Assembly: GCF_039839785.1 (NCBI RefSeq)
Contig: NZ_JBDOQT010000001.1
Coordinates: 62,001-126,000 of the forward strand
Source: Pelagibius sp. CAU 1746
Lineage (GTDB): Bacteria > Pseudomonadota > Alphaproteobacteria > Kiloniellales > Kiloniellaceae
Reading direction: 5' to 3'
Length of the DNA: 64,000 bases
Shown here in pieces: positions 29,304 through 36,417 of the stretch. The notes under the pieces are model-generated. The model saw only the letters and a list, made by a program, of their open reading frames with translations. It did not search any database and had not been told where the DNA came from. How positions within the stretch are numbered: position 1 is the stretch's first letter; each line of letters begins with the position of its first letter. A program made the position numbers and the translations under genes.

Positions 29304-29403
29304 CCCCTCACCCTCTCTCTCCCACTCAGGGGAGAGGGGAAGGAGTGAGCCGGCGCGGTCGCAATCCCTCTATTGTCATGCTCGGGCTTGTCCCGAGGGT
29401 GAC
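29304..29403. repeat. C/G-tract element plus GTCATGCTCGG palindrome
   Basis: Between the convergent helicase and methyltransferase genes lie a pyrimidine/purine hairpin (CTCTCTCCCACTCAGGGGAG, about 29313-29332, with flanks) and, at 29374-29403, GTCATGCTCGGGCTTGTCCC with complementary CTCGGG and CCCGAG. These are members of the repeat families also seen at 1181, 3400, 3521, 22505 and 39187. Confidence 0.65.
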
Positions 29404-29429
29404 GAGGGAGGATACGGGGAGAGACGAGC

Positions 29430-30230
29430 TCACCCCTTCACCGCCGTGACGATGTGCGCGGGCGAGTCGAAGCGCACGGTTCCCTCCGCCGTGGCGAAGC
29501 GCTTCAGTTCCTGCTGCGCTTCCTCCTGCAACAGCTCGTACTGCGCGTCGTCGAGGACGTCGGCCAGCGTCCAGCCCTTCACGTCGGTGTGGACCCAGTC
29601 GGCGAGGGAGGGAAAGCGCGCGGTGCCGACCTGGATGTCGAGCGTCGCGCCGGGAATGCCGGCGGCCTCGAAGAGACCCAGCAGCTCCGCCGGATCGCCC
29701 AGCACGAAGGGTGCTCGCAAGCCATCCGCAACCTCGTCGCCGAAGAGCCGCTGCAGCAGCGCGACCATGGCGGCATAGCCCGGCGTGCGCTCCAGCGCGT
29801 CCCAGGTGGCGACGACGAGGCGGCCGCCGGGCTTCACGACGCGCCACATTTCCGCCAGCGCCATCACCCGGTCCTCGAAGAACATGAGGCCGAACTGGCA
29901 GGTGACGGCGTCGAAAGCGCCGTCGCCAAAGGGAAGCGCTTCGGCGGCGCCCTCACGCCAGTCGATTTTTGGGGCGAGACGCCGGGCCACCGCCAACATG
30001 CCTTCATTGGGGTCCAGTCCGGTGACATCCGCGCCGCGCCGCGCCGCCTCGCGGGCGACGCAACCGGTGCCGCAGGCGACGTCGAGCAGGCGACGCCCTG
30101 CGGCGATCCCGGCGGCTTCGCAGGTCCGCGACGCCCATTCGCCGAAAAGGGCGGGGACGAAGAACTCCTCGTAGACCTCGGCCGCCGTCTTGGTGAGCTG
30201 GCCGCTTTCCATGGCTTGGCTTGCCTGCAT
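29430..30230 (-). CDS. class I SAM-dependent methyltransferase
   Basis: The 266-residue protein has the SAM-binding motif I LLDVACGTGCVAREAA, the acidic end of strand 2 (VTGLDPNEGML), and the later FDAVTCQFGLMFFEDR and VVKPGGRLVVATWD. It is of the UbiE/Methyltransf_11 kind; the substrate is unknown. Two ATG codons overlap (30233 and 30230); a GGAGG three and six bases upstream favours the second. It diverges from an HxlR-type regulator 140 bp away, a common pairing that suggests control by it. Confidence 0.82.
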   Translation of the reverse strand: MQASQAMESGQLTKTAAEVYEEFFVPALFGEWASRTCEAAGIAAGRRLLDVACGTGCVAREAARRGADVTGLDPNEGMLAVARRLAPKIDWREGAAEALPFGDGAFDAVTCQFGLMFFEDRVMALAEMWRVVKPGGRLVVATWDALERTPGYAAMVALLQRLFGDEVADGLRAPFVLGDPAELLGLFEAAGIPGATLDIQVGTARFPSLADWVHTDVKGWTLADVLDDAQYELLQEEAQQELKRFATAEGTVRFDSPAHIVTAVKG

Positions 30231-30370
30231 CATCGACCTCCAATGTTTTCGTCGCGGATCACTGCGAGAAGGCTGGCAGGGCAAGCCGCCGCCGGGATAG
30301 TCCACAAAGTGTAGTTCGCCGGGTCAAAAAGGGGGTGTTAAGCTTCGCGCCGGGCACAAAGGAGGAAGCC

Positions 30371-31087
30371 ATGAAGAGCTACGGCCAGTTCTGCCCCGTC
30401 GCCAAAGCCTCCGAGCTGTTCTGCGAGCGCTGGACGCCGCTGATCGTGCGCGACCTGGCGGCCGGCGCGACGCGATTTTCCGAGCTGCAGCGCGGCGTAC
30501 CGCTGATGTCGCCGACCCTGCTGTCGAAGCGCCTGAAGCAATTGGAGGCCGAAGGCATCGTCGAGACCCGCCCGCAAAAGGGCGGGCGCGGCAAGACCTA
30601 CCACCTGACCGCGCCGGGGCGCGAGTTCATCCCCCTGGTGGTCGCACTGGGCACCTGGGGCCAGCGCTGGTCGCGCCGTCAATTGGTGGAGGGCGAGATC
30701 GACCTGGGTCTGCTGGTCTGGTCGCTGGAGCGCGGCGCCGACGCCACCGCCTTCGGCAAGCGCCAGTCCCTGGTGCAGGTGGAGTTCACCGACCAGCCCA
30801 GGGACAAGCGCCTCTGGTGGTTCATCAACCGGGAGGACAACTGCGAACTCTGCCTGGAGGACCCGGGCTTCGAGGTCGATCTCTACCTCGCCTGCACCTT
30901 GCCGGACATGATCTACATCGTGCGCGGCGACCTGCCTTTGACGAAGGCACTCAACTGCGGGCGGCTGGAAGCGATCGGCAGCGCGCGGGCCCGCCGCGCG
31001 CTACGCGCCTGGCTGAACCTCGGCCCCCTCACGAAGGTCAAGCCGCAGAACCGCCTCGAAGCCGTCGCTGCGCCCGCGCGCCGGTGA
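30371..31087 (+). CDS. HxlR-family winged-helix regulator with C-terminal extension
   Basis: This 238-residue regulator has an HxlR-type winged helix in residues 1-105 (FCERWTPLIVRDLAAGATRFSELQ, MSPTLLSKRLKQLEAEGIV), followed by a C-terminal domain of about 120 residues of the SCP2-like sort often found in larger HxlR proteins. HxlR proteins are usually ligand- or redox-controlled repressors/activators of adjacent genes. A strong GGAGGAAGCC site precedes ATG 30371. Its last 87 bases overlap the 3' end of the convergent histidine kinase gene, an unusual arrangement. It may regulate the divergent methyltransferase gene. Confidence 0.85.
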   Translation: MKSYGQFCPVAKASELFCERWTPLIVRDLAAGATRFSELQRGVPLMSPTLLSKRLKQLEAEGIVETRPQKGGRGKTYHLTAPGREFIPLVVALGTWGQRWSRRQLVEGEIDLGLLVWSLERGADATAFGKRQSLVQVEFTDQPRDKRLWWFINREDNCELCLEDPGFEVDLYLACTLPDMIYIVRGDLPLTKALNCGRLEAIGSARARRALRAWLNLGPLTKVKPQNRLEAVAAPARR

Positions 31088-32440
31088 CAGCAGTTCCAGG
31101 CTGCCGCCGGACTGGGCGAGGATGGTCTCGACGATGGCGAGGCCCAGGCCGGCGCCCGGCGTCTCGGCCGCGCCGCGCTCGAACCGGCGGGTCAGGGTGG
31201 CGAGGCGCTGCGGCGGCACCAGCGGCCCGCCGTTGACCACGTGAATGGAACCGTCGCTTTCGATATGGACCACCACCGGCCCGCCCTCGCGGCCGTGATG
31301 CAGGGCGTTGTCGATGAGGTTGCGCAGGACGATGGCGAAGGCGTCGATGTCGATGCGCGCCACCAGCCGCGACCGGCCGCCGTCATCGAAGTGCAGCCGC
31401 CCGGCACTGCCGCCGCGCCGCATGAACTCCTCCACCACCAGGCGGAAGGCCGGCATGACGTCCACGGGAGCGCGACTGAGGGCGATGCCCGACTCGGCGC
31501 GGGCGAGTTGCAGGAGTTTCTCCACTAGGTCGCCGAGGCGATGCAGGGTCGCGGCGATCTGGTCGATGCGCGCCTGCTGCGGCGCGCCGCGCAGTTCGAC
31601 CGCCAGGCGCTGGGTCTGGGCCAGGGCCGCGGCCACCGGCGTGCGCAATTCGTGGGCCGAGTTGGCGGCGAAGGCGCGTTCGCTCTCCAGCACCCGTCCA
31701 AGGCGTGCCAGCAGGCCGTTGACGTCCTCGATGATGGGCGCCAGCTCCTCCGGCATGGCCTCGTAGGGGATCGGCGACAGATCGCCGCCGCCGCGGGCAG
31801 CCAGGGCGGAGCGCACTTCGGCCACCGGCGCCAGGCCGCGGCGCACGGTCCAGAAGATGACGAAGCCCGCCAGGGGGATGAGCACGCCCAGCGGCGCCGC
31901 CACGCCCCCCAGGGTTTCGTAAACCGCTTCACGGCGGTGGGCCATCAACTCGCCGACGGTGATGAAGATCCCCTCCTTCGGCACGCGCTCGGTGAAGAAG
32001 CGCCAGCCTTCGACCTCCGCGTGGCCGCGCTGCAACGCCACGGGGAAGGCTTCCACCGGCGCATCGTGAGAACGCAGCAGGACGCGGCCACGGGCGTCGC
32101 GGACCTGATAGACCAGGTATTCCTCGTGCGCGGCGAACTCCAGGCTCTCCGAGATCACGCGGGCTTCATAGGAGTCGTCGTCTTTGTCTTTGTCGTCGTC
32201 GTCGTCATCATCATCGTCGTCGTCATCGTCTTCGTTCCCTCGCAGCGTGAAGCCGTTGACCACCAGCGGCGCCAGGCGCTGCGCGGTTTCCTGCAGGGCG
32301 CTGTCGAAGACCTCGTTGACCTCGTGGTTGACGATGCCGGCGGCCACCCCGGCGGCAAGCAGCCAGAGCAGACTCAACGCCGCGGTCAGGCTGGAAATCA
32401 GCCGCCGCGAGATGCTCCACCGCCTTGGGGTGCCGCCCAT
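31001..32440 (-). CDS. sensor histidine kinase with 13-Asp run in its periplasmic region
   Basis: This is a 479-residue QseC/PmrB-like kinase. Helix 1 is about 13-35, the periplasmic domain about 36-165 and helix 2 about 170-192; HAMP-like, HisKA and HATPase domains follow (acceptor His 263 in SAHELRTPVAAA, N-box LIDNALHH, G2 motif GAGLGLAIVE). Residues 71-89 hold 16 Asp in 19 positions (13 in a row), coded by GAC/GAT codons at 32230-32174. Such an acidic patch could bind divalent or other cations next to the membrane, as in PhoQ, but that is inference. Its ATG overlaps the response regulator stop (TGATG), so the pair is coupled. The 3' end overlaps the HxlR gene. Confidence 0.88.
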   Translation of the reverse strand: MGGTPRRWSISRRLISSLTAALSLLWLLAAGVAAGIVNHEVNEVFDSALQETAQRLAPLVVNGFTLRGNEDDDDDDDDDDDDDKDKDDDSYEARVISESLEFAAHEEYLVYQVRDARGRVLLRSHDAPVEAFPVALQRGHAEVEGWRFFTERVPKEGIFITVGELMAHRREAVYETLGGVAAPLGVLIPLAGFVIFWTVRRGLAPVAEVRSALAARGGGDLSPIPYEAMPEELAPIIEDVNGLLARLGRVLESERAFAANSAHELRTPVAAALAQTQRLAVELRGAPQQARIDQIAATLHRLGDLVEKLLQLARAESGIALSRAPVDVMPAFRLVVEEFMRRGGSAGRLHFDDGGRSRLVARIDIDAFAIVLRNLIDNALHHGREGGPVVVHIESDGSIHVVNGGPLVPPQRLATLTRRFERGAAETPGAGLGLAIVETILAQSGGSLELLSPARGRSDGFEAVLRLDLREGAEVQPGA

Positions 32441-33099
32441 CAATCGCTGCCCAGGCGATAGCCGACGCCGCGCACGGTATGAATGGCGTCGCGCCCGAGC
32501 TTCTTGCGCAGGCGGCTGATGTGCACCTCCACGGTGTTGCTCTCGATCTCCGATCCGAAGTCGTAGAGCGCCTCTTCCATCTGCTCCTTGGAGATCACCG
32601 CCGTCGCCCGCTGGGTCAGCAGATCGAGAATCGCCCACTCCCGCTTGGTGAGATCGATGGCCTCCTCGCCGCGCCACACGCGCCGTGCCGCCTTGTCGAT
32701 CTTCAGCTCGCCGACGGCGACCAGCGGATTGGGATTGCCGGCGTAGCGCCGCGAGACGGCCATGACCCGCGCGCTGAGCTCGTCCAGGTCGAAGGGCTTC
32801 ACCAGATAGTCGTCGGCGCCGGCGTTCAACCCCTCGATACGGTCGCTGATCTGGTCGCGCGCGGTGAGGATGATGACGGGGCGCCGGTCGCCGCCGCGCC
32901 GCAGGGTTTTCAGCAGGTCCAGACCGCGCCCGTCGGGCAGATGCAGATCCAGCAGCACCAGACCGTAATCGACCGCGCGCAGGGCGGCGTCGGCCTCGTC
33001 CAGGCGGGTCACCCAGTCGACGGCATGTCCGTCGGCGGCGACCTGTTCCTGCACCGCCTGGCCGAGAACCGGCTCGTCTTCGATCAAGAGAACGCGCAT
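32440..33099 (-). CDS. OmpR/QseB-type response regulator
   Basis: The 219-residue regulator has a receiver domain with the phospho-acceptor Asp 51 (LVLLDLHLPDG), acidic pocket E7/D8 and switch Lys in YLVKPFD, then a winged-helix DNA-binding domain ending NTVEVHISRLRKKLGRDAIHTVRGVGYRL. It is the QseB/PmrA-like partner of the Asp-tract kinase with which it overlaps by one base. ATG 33099 was chosen because it begins MRVLLIEDE; the open frame upstream is leader. It diverges from the PepSY gene, and a direct repeat at 33241-33257 in the shared gap is a candidate binding site. Confidence 0.92.
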   Translation of the reverse strand: MRVLLIEDEPVLGQAVQEQVAADGHAVDWVTRLDEADAALRAVDYGLVLLDLHLPDGRGLDLLKTLRRGGDRRPVIILTARDQISDRIEGLNAGADDYLVKPFDLDELSARVMAVSRRYAGNPNPLVAVGELKIDKAARRVWRGEEAIDLTKREWAILDLLTQRATAVISKEQMEEALYDFGSEIESNTVEVHISRLRKKLGRDAIHTVRGVGYRLGSD

Positions 33100-33240
33100 C
33101 GACTGCCTGCATTGCTGCGCCGGCCACCCGCCGGCAGGGGCAAAGAACGGCCAAAAAAAGGACCAAGTAGGGGCCGGCCCAGGGGTTCTGCGGACTTCCC
33201 ATAGCAAGCTTACGCCAAGCTGAACAACTCTTTCCGTCCA

Positions 33241-33257
33241 CTTCAGTTTCCCGTCAG
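33241..33257 (+). promoter_or_regulatory. candidate response-regulator direct repeat (CTTCAG-N5-CGTCAG)
   Basis: CTTCAG (33241-33246) and CGTCAG (33252-33257) form a direct repeat with an 11-bp period, the half-site layout used by PmrA/QseB/OmpR-type regulators. It lies in the 220-bp gap between the divergent regulator-kinase pair and the PepSY-cytochrome pair, about 65 bp before the PepSY start. The consensus of this particular regulator is unknown. Confidence 0.3.
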
Positions 33258-33319
33258 CGCGGCGGGCCAGAACTGACGCCGTTCAAACCCCGAACCCCAA
33301 TCCATCACGAGGTATTGCG

Positions 33320-33592
33320 ATGAAGTCCATGGTTATCTCCGCCGCGCTGGCCGCCGCCGTCGCCACGCTGGCTTCCGGCGCCGCCGTCGCCAGCGACAAG
33401 TGCAGCGTGCCGAAGGCCGACTGGCAGCCGCAGGAGGCCCTGCAGCAGAAGCTGGAAGGCGAGGGCTGGAAGGTGAAGAAGGTCAAGGTCGACGACGGCT
33501 GCTACGAGGTCTACGGCACCGATGCCGAGGGCAAGCGGATGGAGGTCTACTTCGATCCCAAGACCTTCGCGGTCGTGAAGACCAAGAGCTGA
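33320..33592 (+). CDS. small secreted PepSY-domain protein
   Basis: This 90-residue protein has a signal peptide (about 1-24, ending AVA) and a single PepSY-like domain (about 28-88: WQPQEALQQKLEGEGWKVKKVKVDDGCYEVYGTD in outline), with two Cys residues that could pair in the periplasm. Small PepSY proteins commonly sit beside QseBC-like two-component systems and cytochrome b genes; some bind or inhibit periplasmic partners. It is followed after 19 bp by the cytochrome b gene on the same strand and diverges from the response regulator gene. Confidence 0.88.
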   Translation: MKSMVISAALAAAVATLASGAAVASDKCSVPKADWQPQEALQQKLEGEGWKVKKVKVDDGCYEVYGTDAEGKRMEVYFDPKTFAVVKTKS

Positions 33593-33611
33593 GATCGCGG
33601 GAGCCGAGACC

Positions 33612-34151
33612 ATGGCGGAGACGGTTAAAGTCTGGGACCCCCTGGTCCGGATCTTCCACTGGTCCCTGGTCGCCTCCTTCGCGGTGGCCTGGATCACGGC
33701 CGACGAGTGGGATGACCTGCACATCTGGGCGGGCTACACGGCGGCGGCGCTCATCGCCTTCCGCCTGGCCTGGGGGCTTGTCGGGCCGCGTTACGCCCGC
33801 TTCACCCAGTTCCTGCGCGCGCCCGGAACCGTCGCCGCCTACCTGAGGGACCTGATGAGCGGCCGGGAGCGCCGCTACCTCGGCCACAATCCGGCCGGCG
33901 GGGCAATGATCCTGGCTCTCATCCTCAGCCTTGCGGCGCTCTGCCTGACGGGCTGGATGACCACCCTGGACATGTTTTGGGGCGATGACTGGGTCGAGGA
34001 AGTCCACGAGGTCCTGGCCAACGTTCTATTGGTTCTCGTCGGCCTGCATGTGGCCGGCGTGGCCCTGGCCAGCCTGAAGCACCACGAGAACCTGGTGCGG
34101 GCTATGTTCACCGGCCGCAAGAGAGCCCCAGCGGCAGGCGACGAAGCCTAA
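33612..34151 (+). CDS. cytochrome b561/b6-type membrane protein
   Basis: The 179-residue protein has four membrane helices, with heme-ligand-type His residues in IFHWSLV, LHIWAGY, VHEVLAN and GLHVAGV. This matches the Ni-hydrogenase/cytochrome b561 family (cyt b/b6 domain). It would carry electrons within the inner membrane, perhaps to or from a periplasmic redox partner; which one is not seen here. It is cotranscribed with the PepSY gene and probably under the adjacent two-component system. Confidence 0.88.
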   Translation: MAETVKVWDPLVRIFHWSLVASFAVAWITADEWDDLHIWAGYTAAALIAFRLAWGLVGPRYARFTQFLRAPGTVAAYLRDLMSGRERRYLGHNPAGGAMILALILSLAALCLTGWMTTLDMFWGDDWVEEVHEVLANVLLVLVGLHVAGVALASLKHHENLVRAMFTGRKRAPAAGDEA

Positions 34152-34165
34152 AGGCGCCTGGGCCG

Positions 34166-34195
34166 GCCGGCGGGCGACCCCTTGCGCCCGCCGGC
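34166..34195. terminator. bidirectional terminator-like hairpin
   Basis: GCCGGCGGGCG (34166-34176) and CGCCCGCCGGC (34185-34195) are perfect complements around an 8-base loop, between the convergent cytochrome b and AEC transporter genes. No long T-run follows on either side, so it may be only a weak or Rho-assisted terminator or an mRNA 3' stabiliser. Confidence 0.5.
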
Positions 34196-34212
34196 ATCTT
34201 CCTCCCCAAGCC

Positions 34213-35151
34213 TCAGCCGATCCCCAACCAGACGAAGAGCGCCGAGAGCGTGACCAGCGAGGCCACCGTCGACAGCAGGATGACGGCGGTCGAGCGCTGT
34301 ACGTAGATGTCGTACTGCTGGGCCAGCACGAAGACCAGCGCGCCGGTCGGCAGCGCCGACTGGATGAGGGCGCCGGCGGCCCAGATCGGCTCCATGGTGA
34401 AAACGTGGAAGGCCAGCCACCAGGTGACCAGCGGCTGGAACAGCAGCTTCAGGAAAACCAGCCAGGACACTTCGGTCATGCCGGCGGTGGGCGACTTGCC
34501 GACCATGAAGAGGCCGATGGCGAAGAGCGCGCAGGGGCCTGCCGAGGCGCCGAGGATGTCGCAGAAAGCGGCGATCGCCTGGGGCAGCGGAATGCCGAGG
34601 CCGGAGACCAGCAGGCCGCCGGCGGCGGAGAGCACCAGTGGCGAGCGCGCGACGCCGCGCAGCGCGCTCTTCACCACCACCAGGCCGCCCTTGCCCCGGT
34701 GCACGTCCAGTTCCAGCAGCACGATGCCGAAGGCCATGATGACGGCGCCGTTGAGGATGGTCGAGATGATGGCCGGCAGCATCCCCGCCTCGCCGAAGGC
34801 CAGCATCAGCAGCGGGATGCCCATATAGCCGGTGTTGGCGAAGTTGGCCGAGAGCCCGGCCAGGCCCAGCGCGCCGAGGCGGTTGGGAAAGGCGAACTTC
34901 GCCACCGCCACGGCGAGCAGGAAGGTCGCCGCCGCGCCGCCGCCGTAGGCGCCGAGAAAGGGCAGGTTGAAGACGTCCTGCAGCGAGACCCGCGCCATGG
35001 AAACGAAGAACAGCGCCGGCAGCGCGATGAAATAGACGAAGCGGTTCAGCGCCTCGCTGCTCGCCGCGCCGAGAATGCGGAAATAGCCGGCGGCGTAGCC
35101 CGCCGCCATGATGGCGAAGATCGGGAAGACGACGTTGAGGATCGGGCCCAT
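34213..35151 (-). CDS. AEC-family (auxin efflux carrier-like) transporter, first of two
   Basis: This 312-residue hydrophobic protein has about ten helices and begins MGPILNVVFPIFAIMAAGYAAG in outline, the typical AEC/PIN-like start. The middle contains ANFANTGYMGIPL, the conserved Asn/Gly crossover segment, and near the end ALPTGALVFVLAQQY. Bacterial members carry malate, malonate or amino acids, mostly by secondary transport; the substrate here is unknown. ATG 35151 is chosen over a longer frame that would add an unlikely polar lead. A second AEC gene lies at 43221. Confidence 0.87.
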   Translation of the reverse strand: MGPILNVVFPIFAIMAAGYAAGYFRILGAASSEALNRFVYFIALPALFFVSMARVSLQDVFNLPFLGAYGGGAAATFLLAVAVAKFAFPNRLGALGLAGLSANFANTGYMGIPLLMLAFGEAGMLPAIISTILNGAVIMAFGIVLLELDVHRGKGGLVVVKSALRGVARSPLVLSAAGGLLVSGLGIPLPQAIAAFCDILGASAGPCALFAIGLFMVGKSPTAGMTEVSWLVFLKLLFQPLVTWWLAFHVFTMEPIWAAGALIQSALPTGALVFVLAQQYDIYVQRSTAVILLSTVASLVTLSALFVWLGIG

Positions 35152-35360
35152 GGCGCGGACATTGCCCACCGGGCAGGCGGCTGTCGAGCGCAAAGACCGC
35201 AGGCCCCTCTGCGTTCCGTGCAAGGGGCTGCGCGAGACGCACGCGGGGCCGCCGGGCCTTGACCTTGCGGGCGCGGCCTGACTAGTCTCTGCCGCCCCCG
35301 GGCAGTCCATTGAGGGCCCATCGTGCCCGCCCCAACCTGTACAGCGAGAAGCAAGACGCA

Positions 35361-35765
35361 ATGTCCCAGCATCACACGGCCCTCGTCCACACCATGGTCC
35401 TGGTTTCCGCGGCCGACCGCGACATGACCGACGCCGAGTTGAAGACCATCGGCGAGATCGTCTCGCACCTGCCGGTTTTCGCCGACTACGACCTGGAAAA
35501 GCTGCCCAAGGAGGCCCAGGCCTGCGCCGAGCTGATTTCCGAGGACAACGGCCTGGAGAAGGTGCTGAGCCAGATCGTCGCCGGCCTGCCGGAAAAACTG
35601 AAGGAAACCGCCTACGCGGTCGCCCTGGACGTGGCCGCCGCCGACGGCAAGGCCAGCCAGGAAGAGCTGCGCCTGCTGGAGATGCTGCGCCACCGCCTGG
35701 CTGTCGGCCGCCTGCCGGCCGCCGCCATCGAACGCGGCGCGCGGGCCCGCTACACCCGGCTCTGA
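35361..35765 (+). CDS. TerB-like helical protein
   Basis: This 134-residue all-helical protein starts MSQHHTALVHTMVLVSAADRDMTDAEL (in outline), with the two repeated 'AAADG/AAADR ... ELK/ELR' Asp-containing helical ends (SAADRDMTDAEL and AAADGKASQEEL) typical of tellurite-resistance TerB domains, which bind metal ions. Its role outside ter operons is unknown. ATG 35361 follows an AGCGAGAAGC stretch. It diverges from the first AEC transporter gene, with a hairpin but no T-run behind it. Confidence 0.8.
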   Translation: MSQHHTALVHTMVLVSAADRDMTDAELKTIGEIVSHLPVFADYDLEKLPKEAQACAELISEDNGLEKVLSQIVAGLPEKLKETAYAVALDVAAADGKASQEELRLLEMLRHRLAVGRLPAAAIERGARARYTRL

Positions 35766-35796
35766 GCGCCGCCCTTCCGTTCCCTCCTCTCCCGGA

Positions 35797-35818
35797 GCGG
35801 GCCTTCTCGAGGGCCCGC
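35797..35818. terminator. weak hairpin after the TerB-like gene
   Basis: GCGGGCC (35797-35803) pairs perfectly with GGCCCGC (35812-35818) around an 8-base loop, 32 bp after the stop codon. There is no T-run, so termination is only possible, not shown. Confidence 0.3.
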
Positions 35819-35875
35819 GAAGATTGGCAGCACTCCCAGACATAGGCTGCTAAGTTATTGTTTTATTAAGCTTAT

Positions 35876-35898
35876 CCTGTTGAGATTTTTCCAACAGG
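35876..35898. promoter_or_regulatory. inverted repeat CCTGTTG-N9-CAACAGG before usg
   Basis: A perfect 7-bp inverted repeat (35876-35882 and 35892-35898) lies in an A+T-rich stretch (about 35850-35895) about 70 bp before the usg start. Position and base composition suggest a promoter with an operator or a short RNA hairpin; which of these it is cannot be told. Confidence 0.35.
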
Positions 35899-35969
35899 TG
35901 GGCAATCTTGGTCCCTATCGGGGTCCAAAGGGTCTTTCGCGGCCCTGGGACGGATGGAGAGGAGGGACG

Positions 35970-36233
35970 ATGAGCGATTTTGTTCGTCAGTTGAACGATT
36001 ACCGGCTGACCACGGCCGAGATTCTCTACCACCTGCCGGATCATCCCGCGCTGCTGCAAAGCTATATCTGGCAGGAATACGACCTGGCCCCGCGCTATCC
36101 CGAGCTGCGCAAGTTCCTGGATTTCTGGGAAAAGCACCTGGACGGCCCGCTGCATTCGGTGAAGGTGGCCAACATTCCCATCATCAAGCCGGCCGAAACC
36201 CGCTTCGCGGACGCCTATCTGACGCTGCACTGA
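35970..36233 (+). CDS. usg: Usg-family protein
   Basis: This 87-residue protein reads LTTAEILYHLPDHPALLQSY near its start and LRKFLDFWEKHLDGPLHSVKV later, the conserved body of Usg-family proteins of alphaproteobacteria. They were first noted upstream of trpF and have no assigned biochemical role. GGAGGGACG just upstream fixes ATG 35970. No trp gene is adjacent here; the next gene downstream is ctaA, 184 bp away. Confidence 0.9.
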   Translation: MSDFVRQLNDYRLTTAEILYHLPDHPALLQSYIWQEYDLAPRYPELRKFLDFWEKHLDGPLHSVKVANIPIIKPAETRFADAYLTLH

Positions 36234-36417
36234 GGCCGGCCGCCCGCCGGCGAAGCGCCGCCGGGCAGGTCCCGGTCCGTCGCGCAGGGATCTCGCCGCC
36301 GGGCGCCGGAGACGCCGCGGCGGCCACGATGTCGCAGGGGCTTGGCGGGCCCCTTTGCGCCCAGTAGGTTGTCGGCAGTCCCCCAAGCGGGGCAGCGACC
36401 GAAACCTGGGCTCCTTC

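Noticed and set aside
32441-33241. N-terminal extension that would fuse the Asp-tract kinase to 267 more residues
   Set aside because: This part is read through the response regulator gene in another frame and is Arg/Ala/Gly-rich without motifs. The TGATG junction at 32442-32438 gives the real kinase start.
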